The notes: generated by a model from the letters alone, not told the origin. 64,000 bases of DNA from Ndongobacter massiliensis (GCF_900120375.1 NZ_LT635480.1:992001-1056000), one strand, 5' to 3'. Positions 1 through 10,957 are shown, numbered from the stretch's first letter. A program made the numbers and translations.

Positions 1-52
1 ATCGTGCCGCGTGTCGCGCGCAATTTCGACCCTTTCGAATTTCGATTTTCAC
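1..52 (-). CDS. Start of a further Tad-locus gene, cut by the window edge
   Basis: A GTG at 50-52 overlaps the TGA of the preceding TadE-like gene in a GTGA arrangement, the kind of coupling seen elsewhere in this operon. An open frame beginning MKIEIRKGRN runs off the window. Only 17 codons are visible, so no function can be given. Position suggests another minor pseudopilin or TadE/TadF-type component. The ribosome site is poor, so translational coupling would be needed. Low confidence. Confidence 0.3.
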   Translation of the reverse strand, partial: MKIEIRKGRNCARHAAR

Positions 53-516
53 TGTTTTTCAAAGCGCTCTCCCATCCATTGCACGAGGCATTGCAGATCC
101 CACAAAGTTTGCGCGGATTGCATCCAGCGCACGACGGTTCGACTTTCCGTTTCCAAAGACGGCCGCAAAGAAAGCAGAGATAGAATACGCCAGCGAATGG
201 TGCGCTGGCTTTCCCCCTCCAACCGCTGCGGATAGAGACCGCTGCGACGGATTCCGCTGGACCCCGCCGACGAAAGAGAGCCCTTCCCGCTCTCTTCTAA
301 AAATGAAGACTCCGCCTCAGCCATCCGATTTTCTTCGGTTTCCGATCGAAGCAGTGCCCGTCGCGCAGCTGCCTCCTCGTGAAGGCTGCTCCAAAACACA
401 AGCAGCAAAATCAGGAGCAATGCCGCCGAGAGGGCCGCCAAAGGATAGAGAATGGATGCCTCAAAAAATTGAACGGCGCCCTTTTCATCGGCAAAAGCAG
501 GTCTTTTTTGCAGCAC
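49..516 (-). CDS. TadE-like pseudopilin/assembly protein
   Basis: The product has 155 residues, starting at a GTG at 514-516 with AAAGGTG upstream. Near the N-terminus KGAVQFFEASILYP is followed by one hydrophobic helix (about residues 19-42), which is the TadE-type layout: a short cytoplasmic head, a conserved Glu at the membrane entry, then one transmembrane segment. The remainder is a charged exported region rich in Ser, Glu and Arg. It follows the Flp1-like pilin by 21 bases and lies in the same operon as tadB and tadC. TadE-like proteins are processed by the prepilin peptidase and help assemble Flp pili. The family call rests on the N-terminal pattern and context; the C-terminal part is not recognised. 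Confidence 0.6.
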   Translation of the reverse strand: MLQKRPAFADEKGAVQFFEASILYPLAALSAALLLILLLVFWSSLHEEAAARRALLRSETEENRMAEAESSFLEESGKGSLSSAGSSGIRRSGLYPQRLEGESQRTIRWRILSLLSLRPSLETESRTVVRWMQSAQTLWDLQCLVQWMGERFEKQ

Positions 517-537
517 GGCATTTCACCTTTCACTCGC

Positions 538-699
538 TCACAATTGCAGCGCTTCGTTGCGAATCCGATCCAGCAAACCCTGCAACAGTTCAATCAGACT
601 TTCCTTAAAGATCACGGCTAACGCAATCACCACCAGTAAAATCAGAACGATGGCCACCATATTGACCTCGCCCCGTTCATCGATGATTTTTCTGCACAC
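538..699 (-). CDS. Flp1-like pilin subunit (53 residues)
   Basis: This is a small gene with a GTG start at 697-699, chosen because AGGGGAAAA lies just upstream and the stop of tadC is only 13 bases away. A longer frame upstream is the antisense shadow of tadC. The product has a short charged head (CRKIIDERGEVN), one hydrophobic helix (about residues 14-31) and an amphipathic tail (ESLIELLQGLLDRIRNEALQ). This matches the Flp1-like pilins of Bacillota, the major subunit of Tad pili, where a Glu sits just before the helix (here Glu11). The position between tadC and a TadE-like gene supports the call. No prepilin peptidase gene is in the window. Confidence 0.65.
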   Translation of the reverse strand: MCRKIIDERGEVNMVAIVLILLVVIALAVIFKESLIELLQGLLDRIRNEALQL

Positions 700-712
700 T
701 TTTTTCCCCTTT

Positions 713-1576
713 CTATGCCTGTGCGCGCCCCAATAAGGGCAACAACACGAGGAGAAGAATCCCGATAAATAACACCAACGCCGGAAAAAGCATCTGCTGT
801 GCCATCCACTGTGCCTGCCGCCGATAGGCCCGGCTTCGCTGTACAAAAAGTTCCCGACGCAGCCGATCAATATTTTCCACCAGATCACCGCCGCCTTTCT
901 CCACATTTGTCGCTAAATAAGAACCGAGCTCCCGTAAAACAGCCATATCCGGTTCTTTTCCAAAGTCCCGATAGGACTGCACATACCCCCGGCCGCTTTC
1001 CCGCAGTTGCCGCACGCGCCCCATCTCCCGGTACAGCGGGCCTTCGCCCATCTTCTCTACCGCTGCCCACGCTTGATCCAGTACAAGCCCCGCCTCCAAA
1101 GTCAAAAGCAGATTGGTGAGAACATCCGGCAGATCCGCTAGAAAGCGATTCGTATGTTGACGTGCTGCCCGCATCCGCCTTTTTTTATCGGAAATAATTC
1201 GCAGAAGGAGCAACGATATGCCCAACATACCCCCGCCAATCGAATGAAAAAGCAACGCCGTTTCCACGCCACAAAGCAAACAGACATCCCGATACAAGGT
1301 CTGTGTCTGCTGTTGAAGCACTGCCGTCGCCTGTTTTCTTCCGACAATGCGGCACAGTTGGCGCCATTTTTTTTGATTGGAAACCGATTCGGTGGTCCAT
1401 CCCAACCGTGTCATCCAATACGCCCCCAAAAAATCCCATGTTGCAAGCCAAAAATCCACTGTTGAACGCGAATGAAATATGCCGGCCTGGCGACAGTTCC
1501 GTGTGTGACGGTATGCTTTCCCGTAATAGAACAGCCAGAGAATGAAAAATCCGATGGAAAGCGGGATCCGGATCAT
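713..1576 (-). CDS. tadC: Tad pilus inner-membrane platform protein TadC (T2SSF domain)
   Basis: A 287-residue membrane protein with hydrophobic segments near the N-terminus, around residues 100-125, and at the C-terminus (about 255-282). Between them is a cytoplasmic GspF/T2SSF domain beginning LADLPDVLTNLLLTLEAGL and containing LGSYLATNVEKGG. The Leu-Pro-Asp-x-Leu start and the following Glu-Ala-Gly are typical of TadC. With TadB it forms the platform driven by the TadA ATPase. Its ATG overlaps the tadB stop by four bases, so the two are translationally coupled. The C-terminal helix ends in a short GRAQA tail. Confidence 0.85.
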   Translation of the reverse strand: MIRIPLSIGFFILWLFYYGKAYRHTRNCRQAGIFHSRSTVDFWLATWDFLGAYWMTRLGWTTESVSNQKKWRQLCRIVGRKQATAVLQQQTQTLYRDVCLLCGVETALLFHSIGGGMLGISLLLLRIISDKKRRMRAARQHTNRFLADLPDVLTNLLLTLEAGLVLDQAWAAVEKMGEGPLYREMGRVRQLRESGRGYVQSYRDFGKEPDMAVLRELGSYLATNVEKGGGDLVENIDRLRRELFVQRSRAYRRQAQWMAQQMLFPALVLFIGILLLVLLPLLGRAQA

Positions 1577-2307
1577 GTTGCCCTTCCTTTTTGCACGGCA
1601 ACATCGGGATCGGCATCAGCGACGATGGATTGACTCCAGCGATACGCGATATAAAAGAGAACTCCGCTGAAAAGTCGACTGATCACGTCAAACAGGCGCA
1701 ACGTGCCGCCCCCGATCCCCATACCGCGCATTGCCAGAAGCAGAATCGGAGGCATGGCAAAAAGCAATCGCTGTTCCCGCTTCGCCCCAGCCAATCCGGC
1801 ATCGCGCTCTTCTTCCAACTCCATTTTTTCGCTGAGCAGGCGGTGATAGGAAAGCGCCAACTGTCGTAAATCCGTGCCGCGCACAATGCCCAACTTCATA
1901 CCGGCACAAAATTGCGTGACGACAGGCTCCGACAGGGAAGCGGAAAAAACATCCAATGCCTGACCCAAGCCGGATCCAAAGGAAATCGCATTGCGCGCTT
2001 TGCAAAGTGCACGCGGTACCGCCGCCTGCTCTCCGTAGACCTCGCAGAGTTCCGGATAACACGACGCCATCGCATGATACGGATTCGCACCGGCGCGTAA
2101 GGCAGTGGAAAACAAATCCAGAAAGGTGCGGAATTGCACGCGAATTTTTTGTTTTTCCCGTTGTTTCCGCCTCTGTTCTTGCATAAGACGCCAACGCCGT
2201 TCCCCCAAATAACTGATGGGAAGCGCAAACCAAAGGCGTGGAAGAAAAAACCAGCTCACTGCAAAACCGCAGAGCAACACGCCCGCTTTATTCAACCGCC
2301 GCTTCAT
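1573..2307 (-). CDS. tadB: Tad pilus inner-membrane platform protein TadB (T2SSF domain)
   Basis: The ATG at 2305-2307 is chosen because AAAGGAG lies just upstream; an in-frame extension further upstream has no ribosome site. The 244-residue product has N-terminal hydrophobic segments, then a basic stretch (RRKQREKQKIRVQ) and a T2SSF domain with FLDLFSTALRAGANPYHA and FCAGMKLGIVRGTDLRQLA, and C-terminal hydrophobic segments. TadB pairs with TadC as the platform of the Flp pilus machine. This is the first gene of the visible operon. The ATPase gene tadA/cpaF, usually directly upstream, is absent here; tuf comes first instead. Confidence 0.82.
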   Translation of the reverse strand: MKRRLNKAGVLLCGFAVSWFFLPRLWFALPISYLGERRWRLMQEQRRKQREKQKIRVQFRTFLDLFSTALRAGANPYHAMASCYPELCEVYGEQAAVPRALCKARNAISFGSGLGQALDVFSASLSEPVVTQFCAGMKLGIVRGTDLRQLALSYHRLLSEKMELEEERDAGLAGAKREQRLLFAMPPILLLAMRGMGIGGGTLRLFDVISRLFSGVLFYIAYRWSQSIVADADPDVAVQKGRAT

Positions 2308-2592
2308 TTTTTCTCCTTTCTGCCGGAGTGGACAACTCCGGCGCGCATTCCTTCTCGTTTGTCCGAACGAGCCACGCAACGGTGGCGCTGCGTGATGGAT
2401 CGGGATCTCATGAATAGGGCGTTTTCATCATAGCGAATTGCAAGCCGCTTGTGGTCCCGCTTTTCCGGGGAAACGTCCCATTTTCGCGTTATAGGTTCCG
2501 TTTTTCGCCCATTTGTTTCAACATCCTTTTCAGGCACAGCAGGCGGCTTTCTTATGCGCCGCCCCTCTGTCGAATGTAAAGCCCGCAAAGGC
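2308..2592 (-). other. Leader region upstream of tadB with hairpins
   Basis: No gene is convincing between tadB and the tuf terminator. On the minus strand the last 100 bases before tadB contain a clean 8-bp hairpin (arms 2322-2329 and 2335-2342, just upstream of the ribosome site) and two weaker ones around 2355-2395. A possible -10 (TATGAT, near 2430) has no good -35. The region probably carries the tad operon promoter and a structured leader. An open frame across it has no ribosome site and no recognisable sequence. Confidence 0.4.
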
Positions 2593-2623
2593 AAAAAAAA
2601 AGATCCTAACCGAAGTCAGGACC
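2593..2623 (-). terminator. Intrinsic terminator after tuf
   Basis: On the minus strand a 9-bp stem with G-U pairs (arms 2602-2610 and 2615-2623) closed by a UUCG tetraloop is followed by nine T residues. It lies 20 bases past the tuf stop and ends the rpsL-rpsG-fusA-tuf transcript. Confidence 0.88.
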
Positions 2624-2643
2624 TTTCAAATAGTATAACTGCC

Positions 2644-3834
2644 TTATTCGATGATCTTCGAAACCACGCCCGAAGCCACCGTGCGACCGCCTTCACGTAC
2701 TGCGAAGCGCAGGCCTTCTTCAATCGCAATCTTCGAAATCAGATTGATCGTGAAAGTCGCATTATCCCCGGGCATAACCATTTCCACGCCTTCCGGCAGC
2801 TCGATATCCCCCGTCACGTCCGTCGTGCGGAAGAAGAACTGCGGACGATAGCCCGAGAAGAACGGCGTATGACGACCACCCTCATCCTTGGTCAACACGT
2901 ACACCTGACCCTCGAACTTCGTATGCGGATGAATCGTGCCCTTCTGCGCCAAAACCTGTCCGCGCTCAATCTCATTGCGCTGCACACCACGCAGCAACGC
3001 ACCGATGTTGTCGCCCGCCTGCGCCTGATCCAACTGCTTGTGGAACATTTCCACACCCGTTACTACCACGTCGCGCGCTTTGTCGGCAAGTCCCACGATT
3101 TCCACCGTATCGCCCACCTTCAACACGCCGCGCTCAACACGACCCGTCGCCACGGTGCCGCGGCCCGTAATCGTCAACACGTCTTCCACCGGCATCAGGA
3201 ACGGCTTATCCGTATCGCGCTCCGGCGTCGGAATGTATTCATCCACGGCTTCCATCAGCTCGACGATCGGATCTTCCCATTCACCACCTTCTTCGAGACA
3301 CTTCAGGGCAGAACCGACGATGATCGGCGTGTTGTCGCCATCAAAATCGTACTCGCTCAGCAGATCGCGCACTTCCATCTCGACCAGTTCGATCAGTTCG
3401 GGATCGTCCACCTGATCCGACTTGTTCAGGAAGACAACGATCTTCGGCACGCCAACCTGACGGGCAAGCAGGATGTGCTCGCGGGTCTGCGGCATCGGAC
3501 CGTCGGCAGCGGAAACGACCAGAATCGCACCGTCCATCTGGGCGGCACCGGTGATCATGTTCTTGACATAGTCCGCGTGTCCCGGGCAGTCCACGTGCGC
3601 ATAGTGACGATTCGGCGTCTCATATTCGACCACCGAGGTATTGATGGTGATTCCACGAGCGCGCTCTTCCGGCGCTTTATCGATATTCGCGTAGTCGACG
3701 AATTCGCCCGTTCCGAACTTCTCGTTCATGACCTTTGTAATCGCTGCGGTCAACGTCGTCTTGCCGTGGTCTACGTGACCGATGGTTCCGATGTTGACAT
3801 GCGGTTTCGTCCGCTCAAATTTTGCTTTTGCCAT
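2644..3834 (-). CDS. tuf: Elongation factor Tu
   Basis: A 396-residue GTPase that delivers aminoacyl-tRNA to the ribosome. Visible motifs are the P-loop GHVDHGKT (residues 19-26), the switch [10 protein letters not shown], and FLNKSD for guanine recognition (usually NKCD, here Ser). Domains II and III follow at normal length. The start has AGGAGG at good spacing. It is the last gene of the operon, 9 bases after fusA, followed by a strong terminator. The sequence is intact. Confidence 0.99.
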   Translation of the reverse strand: MAKAKFERTKPHVNIGTIGHVDHGKTTLTAAITKVMNEKFGTGEFVDYANIDKAPEERARGITINTSVVEYETPNRHYAHVDCPGHADYVKNMITGAAQMDGAILVVSAADGPMPQTREHILLARQVGVPKIVVFLNKSDQVDDPELIELVEMEVRDLLSEYDFDGDNTPIIVGSALKCLEEGGEWEDPIVELMEAVDEYIPTPERDTDKPFLMPVEDVLTITGRGTVATGRVERGVLKVGDTVEIVGLADKARDVVVTGVEMFHKQLDQAQAGDNIGALLRGVQRNEIERGQVLAQKGTIHPHTKFEGQVYVLTKDEGGRHTPFFSGYRPQFFFRTTDVTGDIELPEGVEMVMPGDNATFTINLISKIAIEEGLRFAVREGGRTVASGVVSKIIE

Positions 3835-3843
3835 TTCAGCCTC

Positions 3844-5934
3844 CTATTTTGTATTTCGTTTTTCCATGACTTCTTTGCTGATACTGTCAGGAACTTTCTC
3901 GTAATGATCAAATTGCATCGAGTAGGTCGCACGGCCCTGCGTCTTGGAACGCAGATCCGTCGCATAGCCGAACATTTCCGAAAGTGGAATGTAGGCATCG
4001 ACAACCTGTACGCCTTCTCGCTGGCTCATCTGTTCGATTCGACCGCGTCTGGAGGAAACATCCCCCATCACGTCGCCGAGGTATTCATCGGGCGTAACGA
4101 TCTCGACTTTTTGCATGGGCTCCAATAATGTCGGTCCCGCCTGTTCAACGGCATTTCGCAGTGCCATGGAACCGGCAACCTTAAATGCCATTTCAGAGGA
4201 GTCGACTTCATGGAATGAACCGTCGTAAATCTCAACGTCAATATCCAGAATCGGGAATCCTGCCAACACGCCGGACTCACATGCTTCGGTAATACCCTGC
4301 GTCGCCGGTCCGATAAATTCTTTCGGAATGGAACCGCCAACCGTGACATTCTTCACCACGACGCCACTGCCCGGTTCGCCCGGCTTGATGCGAATACGCA
4401 CATCTCCGTACTGTCCGTGACCGCCAGACTGGCGCACGAATTTTCCTTGCGCCTCCGCCGGCTTTGTGATCGATTCGCGGTACGAAACCTGCGGATTTCC
4501 GACATTGGCTTCCACCTTGAACTCGCGCAACAGGCGATCTACGATAATCTCCAAATGCAACTCGCCCATACCGGCAATAATGGTTTGACCCGTCTCAACA
4601 TTGGTGTATGTCTTAAATGTCGGATCTTCTTCTGCAAGCTTCTGCAGTGCAATACCCATTTTTTCCTGCGAAGCCTTCGTCTTCGGTTCAATGGCGACGG
4701 AAATAACCGGCTCAGGAAATTCCATGTTTTCGAGAATGATCGGATCTGCCTGGTCGCAGAGCGTATCTCCGGTTGTCGTATCTTTCAGACCAACCGCCGC
4801 AGCAATGTCTCCGGCGTGTACCTTGTCAATCTCCTCACGCTTGTTAGCGTGCATCTGCAGAATACGTCCGATGCGTTCACGCTTGCCCTTGGTCGAATTG
4901 TACACATAGCTTCCGGTCTCCAGTGAACCCGAGTATACACGGAAGTAGCACAATTTTCCGACAAAGGGATCCGAAACAATCTTGAACGCCAACGCTGAAA
5001 ACGGTGCATCCAGATCCGGATGACGTTCCAGTGCCTCTTCCGGATCCTTCGGGGATGTCCCTCCGATCGCCGGAATATCCAGCGGACTGGGCATATAGTC
5101 GACAATGGCATCGATCAAAAACTGCACGCCGCGATTTTTATACGCAGAGCCGCATAGAACGGGGAAAATTTTGCGTTCCAACGTTCCCTTGCGGATTGCC
5201 GCGCGAATACGTTCCGGTGTAATTTCTTCACCTTCGAGATAGGCCATCATCAGCTCGTCGTCAAACTCCGAAACCGCCTCAAGCATCTCTGCGCGCATTT
5301 CCTCTGCTTTGTCCAGCAACTCCGCCGGTACGTCCTCGTCGGTGATCTTCTCGCCCAGATCATCATGATAGATTTCGGCACGCATGGTCACCAAGTCGAC
5401 CAGGCCGACAAAGTTATGCTCCGCCCCGATCGGAATCTGAATCGGCAGCGCATTCGCCTTCAGTTTTTCACGAATCGTCTCTACGGCCATGAAGAAATCG
5501 GCACCTGTTGCGTCCATCTTATTGATGAAACACATGCGTGGAACCTTGTACTTGTCCGCCTGCCGCCATACCGTTTCCGACTGCGGCTCCACACCGCTCT
5601 TCGCATCAAATAACGCAACCGAACCGTCCAACACACGAAGGGAGCGCTCTACTTCTACCGTGAAGTCGACGTGTCCCGGCGTGTCAATGATGTTGATGCG
5701 CGTATTGTTTCCGTTGCGCTTCCAAAAGCAGGTCGTCGCCGCCGACGTAATCGTAATGCCGCGCTCCTGCTCCTGAGCCATCCAGTCCATCTGCGCCGCA
5801 CCGTCGTGCGTGTCGCCCATCTTGTGAATCTTTCCGGTATAAAAGAGGATTCGCTCGGTGACCGTCGTCTTGCCCGCATCAATGTGGGCCATAATCCCGA
5901 TATTTCTTGTGTCTTTTAATGAATATGCAGGCAC
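3844..5934 (-). CDS. fusA: Elongation factor G
   Basis: A 696-residue translocase GTPase. It starts with GTG at 5932-5934 behind GGGAGG. Motifs include the P-loop AHIDAGKTT near residue 17, the switch region [21 protein letters not shown] and [11 protein letters not shown]. All five domains are present at the usual length. It hydrolyses GTP to move tRNA and mRNA on the ribosome and also acts in recycling. It sits between rpsG (16-base gap) and tuf (9-base gap) in the classic str operon order. Confidence 0.99.
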   Translation of the reverse strand: MPAYSLKDTRNIGIMAHIDAGKTTVTERILFYTGKIHKMGDTHDGAAQMDWMAQEQERGITITSAATTCFWKRNGNNTRINIIDTPGHVDFTVEVERSLRVLDGSVALFDAKSGVEPQSETVWRQADKYKVPRMCFINKMDATGADFFMAVETIREKLKANALPIQIPIGAEHNFVGLVDLVTMRAEIYHDDLGEKITDEDVPAELLDKAEEMRAEMLEAVSEFDDELMMAYLEGEEITPERIRAAIRKGTLERKIFPVLCGSAYKNRGVQFLIDAIVDYMPSPLDIPAIGGTSPKDPEEALERHPDLDAPFSALAFKIVSDPFVGKLCYFRVYSGSLETGSYVYNSTKGKRERIGRILQMHANKREEIDKVHAGDIAAAVGLKDTTTGDTLCDQADPIILENMEFPEPVISVAIEPKTKASQEKMGIALQKLAEEDPTFKTYTNVETGQTIIAGMGELHLEIIVDRLLREFKVEANVGNPQVSYRESITKPAEAQGKFVRQSGGHGQYGDVRIRIKPGEPGSGVVVKNVTVGGSIPKEFIGPATQGITEACESGVLAGFPILDIDVEIYDGSFHEVDSSEMAFKVAGSMALRNAVEQAGPTLLEPMQKVEIVTPDEYLGDVMGDVSSRRGRIEQMSQREGVQVVDAYIPLSEMFGYATDLRSKTQGRATYSMQFDHYEKVPDSISKEVMEKRNTK

Positions 5935-5950
5935 TTATTTCCTCCCTTGC

Positions 5951-6421
5951 TTAGTAACGATAATGTGCAAATGCCTTATTCGCATCCGCCGCCCGGTGCA
6001 TCTCTTCTTTACGCCGCACGCTGGCGCCAGTGTTGTTGAAAGCATCGACAATCTCATTCCCTAAGCGTTCAATCATCGTCTTCTCGTTGCGCGCACGGGC
6101 AAAATTGACCATCCAGCGCAATGCTAAGGTTTGACGGCGTTCCGGACGAACCTCCATCGGTACTTGGTACGTGGCACCGCCCACGCGGCGCGCCTTGACT
6201 TCCAGAACAGGCATGATATTGGACACCGCTTTGCGGAAAATGTCCATGGCATCCTGCCCTACTTTCTTTTCAGCCAGCTCAAATGCTCCGTATACAATGC
6301 GCTGTGCTGTGCCCTTTTTACCGTCCAACATGACATTGTTGACCAACTTCGTGACAACAATGTCGTGGTACTTCGGGTCGGGCATGACCTCTCTTTTTGG
6401 AATATGACCTTTTCTCGGCAC
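5951..6421 (-). CDS. rpsG: 30S ribosomal protein S7
   Basis: A 156-residue S7 that nucleates assembly of the 16S rRNA head domain and contacts mRNA and E-site tRNA. The sequence starts [12 protein letters not shown] with a GTG start (6419-6421) behind AGGAGGG and contains the typical [16 protein letters not shown] stretch. It lies 104 bases downstream of rpsL, with no hairpin terminator evident in the gap, and 16 bases before fusA. S7 is a known translational repressor of str operons in enterobacteria; whether that holds here cannot be seen. Confidence 0.98.
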   Translation of the reverse strand: MPRKGHIPKREVMPDPKYHDIVVTKLVNNVMLDGKKGTAQRIVYGAFELAEKKVGQDAMDIFRKAVSNIMPVLEVKARRVGGATYQVPMEVRPERRQTLALRWMVNFARARNEKTMIERLGNEIVDAFNNTGASVRRKEEMHRAADANKAFAHYRY

Positions 6422-6525
6422 TTCTTCCCTCCTTACTCACCAATTGCAGTAGATAACGGGTACTCAACTTCAAGAGCTGCTGTGCACAAGAACACCGAAA
6501 GGTGCACTATGCACTCACGCGACGT

Positions 6526-6939
6526 CTACTTATCCGACTTCTTCGCACCGTACTTCGAACGCGCCTGCTGTCTTCCCGACACGCCGGCCGTGTCCAAAGC
6601 CCCTCTGATGATGTGATAACGGACACCCGGAAGGTCCTTTACACGTCCGCCTCGAATCAAAACGACCGAGTGCTCCTGCAAGTTGTGGCCAATTCCCGGA
6701 ATGTAAGAGAGAACCTCTGCGCCATTCGTCAAACGCACGCGCGCGACTTTACGCAAAGCGGAGTTCGGCTTCTTCGGCGTTACGGTACGCACCGAAGTAC
6801 ACACGCCGCGCTTCTGCGGGCATTCAACCGCCGACTGCTCATTGCGCAGCGTGTTAAAGTTGTAACCCAACGCCGGCGTCCCGGACTTCTTCACTTCCGT
6901 GTGGCGACCCTTGCGGATCAGTTGGTTAATTGTAGGCAT
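6526..6939 (-). CDS. rpsL: 30S ribosomal protein S12
   Basis: A 137-residue S12 with start [12 protein letters not shown] (ATG 6937-6939) behind AAGGAGG. A longer in-frame extension upstream is leader RNA. The decoding-centre segments [17 protein letters not shown] and [20 protein letters not shown] are intact. Both lysines at which streptomycin-resistance changes usually occur are wild type (the second K of [10 protein letters not shown] and the K of GGRVKDLPG). First gene of the rpsL-rpsG-fusA-tuf operon. Confidence 0.98.
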   Translation of the reverse strand: MPTINQLIRKGRHTEVKKSGTPALGYNFNTLRNEQSAVECPQKRGVCTSVRTVTPKKPNSALRKVARVRLTNGAEVLSYIPGIGHNLQEHSVVLIRGGRVKDLPGVRYHIIRGALDTAGVSGRQQARSKYGAKKSDK

Positions 6940-7093
6940 ACTGCACCTCCTTTTCTTATAAAATAGCACTGACGTGCCCGCCCTATCGGACTTGTTGCGG
7001 TCTTTTTCTTTGCCCCTCGTTGGCAAAGCCAATAAAATCGGAGCGAATCAAAGCGGGAAGATGTAGACAATCTTCCCGACCGTAACCTTTGCT
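6940..7093 (-). other. 5' leader of the rpsL operon with hairpins
   Basis: The stretch between rpsL and its promoter is a leader of about 150 bases. It has a strong 9-bp inverted repeat (arms 7054-7062 and 7070-7078, 7-base loop) just after the likely transcription start, and a small TTGGC/GCCAA hairpin at 7020-7032. Neither is followed by a T tract on the minus strand, so they look like leader structure, possibly a stabiliser or autoregulatory site, not terminators. Confidence 0.45.
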
Positions 7094-7122
7094 ATTATAT
7101 CAGGCGAAAATTTTGTTGTCAA
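7094..7122 (-). promoter_or_regulatory. Consensus promoter for the rpsL-rpsG-fusA-tuf operon
   Basis: On the minus strand TTGACA (7117-7122), a 17-base spacer and TATAAT (7094-7099) match the primary sigma factor consensus perfectly. It lies in the rpoC-rpsL gap, so the translation-factor operon can be transcribed independently of rpoBC. Confidence 0.92.
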
Positions 7123-7150
7123 ACAGCGGCTTTGTAACCTGTTGCCATTT

Positions 7151-7224
7151 CCATAAAGAAAAGCAGGAGGCGAACAGCTGTCCTCACAAACCGGCTTTAC
7201 AAGGGTAGCCATTCTGCCTTCTGC
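7151..7224 (-). terminator. Possible terminator after rpoC
   Basis: On the minus strand the arms at 7216-7224 and 7163-7171 pair in 8 of 9 positions and are followed by TTTTCTTT. The loop of 44 bases is long but contains its own ACAGCTGT palindrome. It would end rpoBC just before the rpsL promoter. Weak evidence because of the long loop and one mismatch. Confidence 0.35.
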
Positions 7225-7292
7225 TTATTTCAACTTTCAAACATTTGTCGTCAATGCTTACAGCAAAAATGAACTTGCGTTACGCGTTGCGA

Positions 7293-10200
7293 CTATTCAT
7301 CGAGGCTGTCAAAATTCAGAAAATCTTCGGCGTCAAGCGAGCTCTCCTCCTGAGTCGCCTCAAAATTCTCGGACAAATCTTCCTTTTCATGGAAAAACGA
7401 ATCTTCATCCGAATCACTCGACTCCAACAGACGCTGCCGTGCATCTTCCGCTGCCATGCCCGCATAATCGATCTCGGCATTGTCATACACCTTCATGCCC
7501 GTTCCTGCCGGAATGAGCTTGCCGATGATGATGTTTTCTTTCAGGCCGTGTAAGCGATCAATTTTTCCCTTGATCGACGCATCCGTGAGCACGCGCGTCG
7601 TTTCCTGGAACGAGGCGGCCGAAAGGAAGGAATCCGAAGCAATAGACGCCTTGGTAATGCCCAGCAGCTGATATTCCACCGCGGCCGGTTGTTTGCCCGC
7701 CTCCACCATTTTCTGATTGACGTGATCCGCCCGGCGGCGATTGACCATCTGCCCCGGCAAGAAGTGCGTATCGCCTGGTTTTATCACTTTCACACGCGAG
7801 AGCATCTGTTTGATAATGATTTCGATGTGCCGGTCGTCGATATCGACGCCCTGCAGGCGGTACACCTTCTGTACTTCACGGGTGATATAGTCCTGCACAG
7901 CATCCGGTCCGAGCACCTCCAGAATATCGTGCGGGTTGACCGAACCTTCCGTAATCATCGCTCCCTTTTCAACCGTATCGCCTTCTTTGACCTTTAAGCG
8001 GGCGCCGAAGGGGACGGCATAGGTTTCCTCATGCCCGTCTTCCGATGTGACGATCACGTCCTTGCGGCGCTTATTATCCTGAATGCGCACGGTTCCGGCA
8101 TTTTTCGTAATCAGGGCCATACCCTTCGGTTTGCGGGCTTCAAACAATTCTTCGACACGCGGCAAACCTTGTGTAATCGCCGTTCCGGCGACGCCGCCCG
8201 AGTGGAACGTACGCATCGTCAGCTGCGTGCCCGGTTCGCCGATGGACTGCGCGGCAATAATACCGACCGCTTCGCCCACATTGACGGATTTTCCCGTTGC
8301 GAGGTTGCGCCCGTAGCACTTCGCACAAACGCCGTGTTCGGTCTTGCATTCCAGCACCGAACGCACCTTCACCGCTGTAATGCCGCAATCCTGAATCGCC
8401 TGCGCATCTTCTTCCGTGATGATGTCATTCTTGCGCACAATCAATTCGCCCGTTGTCGGATTCAACACATCCTCAAAGCTCGTGCGTCCAATAATGCGCG
8501 CCTTCAACTGCTCGATCAGCTCATTGCCTTCTTTAATATCTGTGACGACAATGTATTGGTCCGTGTGACAGTCTTTCTCGGTGACAATGACATCCTGCGA
8601 AACATCAACCAGACGGCGCGTCAAGTAACCCGAGTCCGCCGTACGCAACGCCGTGTCAGACAATCCCTTGCGCGAACCATGCGTAGAAATAAAGAATTCC
8701 TGCACCGAAAGGCCCTCGCGGAAGTTCGCTCGAATCGGAATTTCAATTGTCTCCCCGGACGCGGAGGCCATCAACCCACGCATCCCTGCCAACTGACGAA
8801 TCTGCTTGGTCGATCCGCGCGCCCCGGAGTTGGCCATGATCGCGATGGAGTTCGTCGGCGCCAAGTCCTGTAACAAAGCCTTTTCGACTTTCTCTGTCGC
8901 TTCATTCCACGTATCGATGACAAATTGGTAACGCTCTTTTTCCGAAATGATACCTCTGCGGGCCATGCGCTCGTAATTCTCCACTTCGCGGTCGGCCTCT
9001 GCAAGGATCACCGCTTTTTCCTGCGGAATCTTCACATCGTTCATGGAAACCGTAATCGCCGCGACAGTCGAATAGCGATAGCCCATCTCCTTGATATAGT
9101 CCAACAGGCGCGATGTGCGGATGTTCCCGTGTTTGCGGTAGCAGCGGTCAATAATGTCCGTCAGCATCTTTTTGTCACAAAGGCGGTCGATTTCCAAGCC
9201 GTACGGATCTTTCGTGCGATCCACATAACCCAGATCCTGCGGAATTCCTTCGTTAAAGAGGAACCGTCCGACGGTGGACACGATACTCTTCCCGTGACCT
9301 GATTCGTCGAGCTGCCGGCGCACCGACACCACGGTGTGCAGATCAATGTCGCCCAGCGTTTGATATTTCACCATTTCCTCAAAGGACGCAAAGCGCCGCT
9401 CCGGTTCCAGATTCTCCGGGTTTTTCGTCAGGTAATATGCCCCGAGGACCATGTCCTGCGTCGGGGTTGTAATCGGCTTTCCATCCTTTGGCGCCAGAAT
9501 ATTGTTCGTCGACATCATCAGCAGGCGCGCTTCCGCCTGTGCCGCCGCCGAGAGCGGAACGTGCACCGCCATCTGGTCTCCGTCAAAGTCCGCATTATAC
9601 GCCGTACAGACCAACGGGTGCAGTTTGATTGCTTTCCCTTCCACGAGCACCGGCTCAAACGCCTGAATGCCCAATCGGTGCAAGGTCGGGGCGCGGTTCA
9701 AAAGCACCGGATGGTCCTTAATCACCGTTTCCAACGCATTCCAAATGTCTGGGTGCTTGCGCTCCACCATCTTTTTTGCATTTTTAATATTGTGCGCCAA
9801 TCCCTGTGCCACCAATTCCCGCATGACAAAGGGTTTGAACAATTCCAGAGCCATGTCCTGCGGCAGCCCGCACTGATAGAACTTCAGATTTGGGCCGACG
9901 ACGATGACGGAACGTCCGGAGTAATCGACGCGCTTTCCCAACAGGTTTTGGCGGAAACGCCCGGTCTTTCCTTTCAGCAGATCCGACAAGCTCTTCAAAT
10001 TGCGATTCGAAGCGCCCGTAACGGCTTTTCCTCGCCGTCCGTTGTCGATAAGCGCATCCACCGCCTCCTGCAACATCCGCTTTTCATTGCGCACGATGAT
10101 GTCCGGTGCGCCAATATCGAGCAGGCGTTTCAGACGATTATTGCGATTGATGACACGGCGGTACAAATCGTTCAGATCCGATGTGGCAAAACGTCCCCCT

Positions 10201-10940
10201 TCCAATTGCACCATGGGCCGCAGATCCGGCGGCATAACCGGAAGCACATCAAGGCACATCCATTCCGGCTGATTGCCGGAGCGAATGAAGGCTTCTACCA
10301 CTTCCAAGCGGCGCAGCAGACGCACGCGCTTCTGCCCCGTCGCCACTTCCAATTCCTCTTTCAGTATCTGTTCCTCACGGGGCAGATTGATCCGATGCAG
10401 CAGCTCCTTGATTGCCTCGGCGCCCATGCCCACGCGAAATCCCTCGCCGTATTTCTCGTAATAGTCGTTGTACTGCGCCTCGGTCAGCAGTTGTTTCTCA
10501 TCCAGATCACCGCGGGCTTCGCCCGGATCAATGACAATGTAGTTGGCAAAATACAGTACCAATTCCAAGGTCTTGGGGCTGATGTCCAAAAGCAGGCCCA
10601 TGCGCGAGGGAATCCCCTTAAAATACCAGATGTGTGAGACCGGCGTCGCGAGTTCAATATGGCCCATGCGCTCCCGGCGCACCTTCGCCTTGGTGACCTC
10701 CACGCCGCACTTTTCACAGACGGTGCCTTTATTACGTACGCGCTTGTACTTTCCGCAATTGCATTCCCAGTCCTTCGTCGGTCCGAAGATTTTTTCACAG
10801 AAAAGTCCATCGCGTTCCGGTTTGAGGGTCCGGTAGTTGATGGTCTCCGGTTTTTTCACTTCCCCATGAGACCACGAACGAATCATTTCCGGAGAGGCAA
10901 GTTGGATCTGAATGGCATCAAACATATTGGTTTTTCTCAT
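7293..10940 (-). CDS. rpoC: DNA-directed RNA polymerase subunit beta'
   Basis: A 1215-residue product from the ATG at 10938-10940, which has GGGGAGG upstream; a GTG five codons earlier overlaps that ribosome site and is less likely. The zinc-binding cysteines are Cys60, Cys62, Cys75 and Cys78 (CNCGKYKR...CEKCG). The catalytic loop [12 protein letters not shown] lies around residue 450 and supplies the three Mg-binding Asp residues. The second zinc cluster [13 protein letters not shown] and the trigger-loop region are present. The acidic Ser/Glu/Asp-rich tail after about residue 1175 is typical of Bacillota. It follows rpoB by 17 bases. Confidence 0.98.
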   Translation of the reverse strand: MRKTNMFDAIQIQLASPEMIRSWSHGEVKKPETINYRTLKPERDGLFCEKIFGPTKDWECNCGKYKRVRNKGTVCEKCGVEVTKAKVRRERMGHIELATPVSHIWYFKGIPSRMGLLLDISPKTLELVLYFANYIVIDPGEARGDLDEKQLLTEAQYNDYYEKYGEGFRVGMGAEAIKELLHRINLPREEQILKEELEVATGQKRVRLLRRLEVVEAFIRSGNQPEWMCLDVLPVMPPDLRPMVQLEGGRFATSDLNDLYRRVINRNNRLKRLLDIGAPDIIVRNEKRMLQEAVDALIDNGRRGKAVTGASNRNLKSLSDLLKGKTGRFRQNLLGKRVDYSGRSVIVVGPNLKFYQCGLPQDMALELFKPFVMRELVAQGLAHNIKNAKKMVERKHPDIWNALETVIKDHPVLLNRAPTLHRLGIQAFEPVLVEGKAIKLHPLVCTAYNADFDGDQMAVHVPLSAAAQAEARLLMMSTNNILAPKDGKPITTPTQDMVLGAYYLTKNPENLEPERRFASFEEMVKYQTLGDIDLHTVVSVRRQLDESGHGKSIVSTVGRFLFNEGIPQDLGYVDRTKDPYGLEIDRLCDKKMLTDIIDRCYRKHGNIRTSRLLDYIKEMGYRYSTVAAITVSMNDVKIPQEKAVILAEADREVENYERMARRGIISEKERYQFVIDTWNEATEKVEKALLQDLAPTNSIAIMANSGARGSTKQIRQLAGMRGLMASASGETIEIPIRANFREGLSVQEFFISTHGSRKGLSDTALRTADSGYLTRRLVDVSQDVIVTEKDCHTDQYIVVTDIKEGNELIEQLKARIIGRTSFEDVLNPTTGELIVRKNDIITEEDAQAIQDCGITAVKVRSVLECKTEHGVCAKCYGRNLATGKSVNVGEAVGIIAAQSIGEPGTQLTMRTFHSGGVAGTAITQGLPRVEELFEARKPKGMALITKNAGTVRIQDNKRRKDVIVTSEDGHEETYAVPFGARLKVKEGDTVEKGAMITEGSVNPHDILEVLGPDAVQDYITREVQKVYRLQGVDIDDRHIEIIIKQMLSRVKVIKPGDTHFLPGQMVNRRRADHVNQKMVEAGKQPAAVEYQLLGITKASIASDSFLSAASFQETTRVLTDASIKGKIDRLHGLKENIIIGKLIPAGTGMKVYDNAEIDYAGMAAEDARQRLLESSDSDEDSFFHEKEDLSENFEATQEESSLDAEDFLNFDSLDE

Positions 10941-10957
10941 CTTCTTCCTCCCCACGC

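Noticed and set aside
2449-4128. 559-codon open frame on the plus strand
   Set aside because: It is antisense to tuf and the end of fusA, has no ribosome site, and its composition (His/Arg-rich) is that of a complementary shadow of conserved genes.
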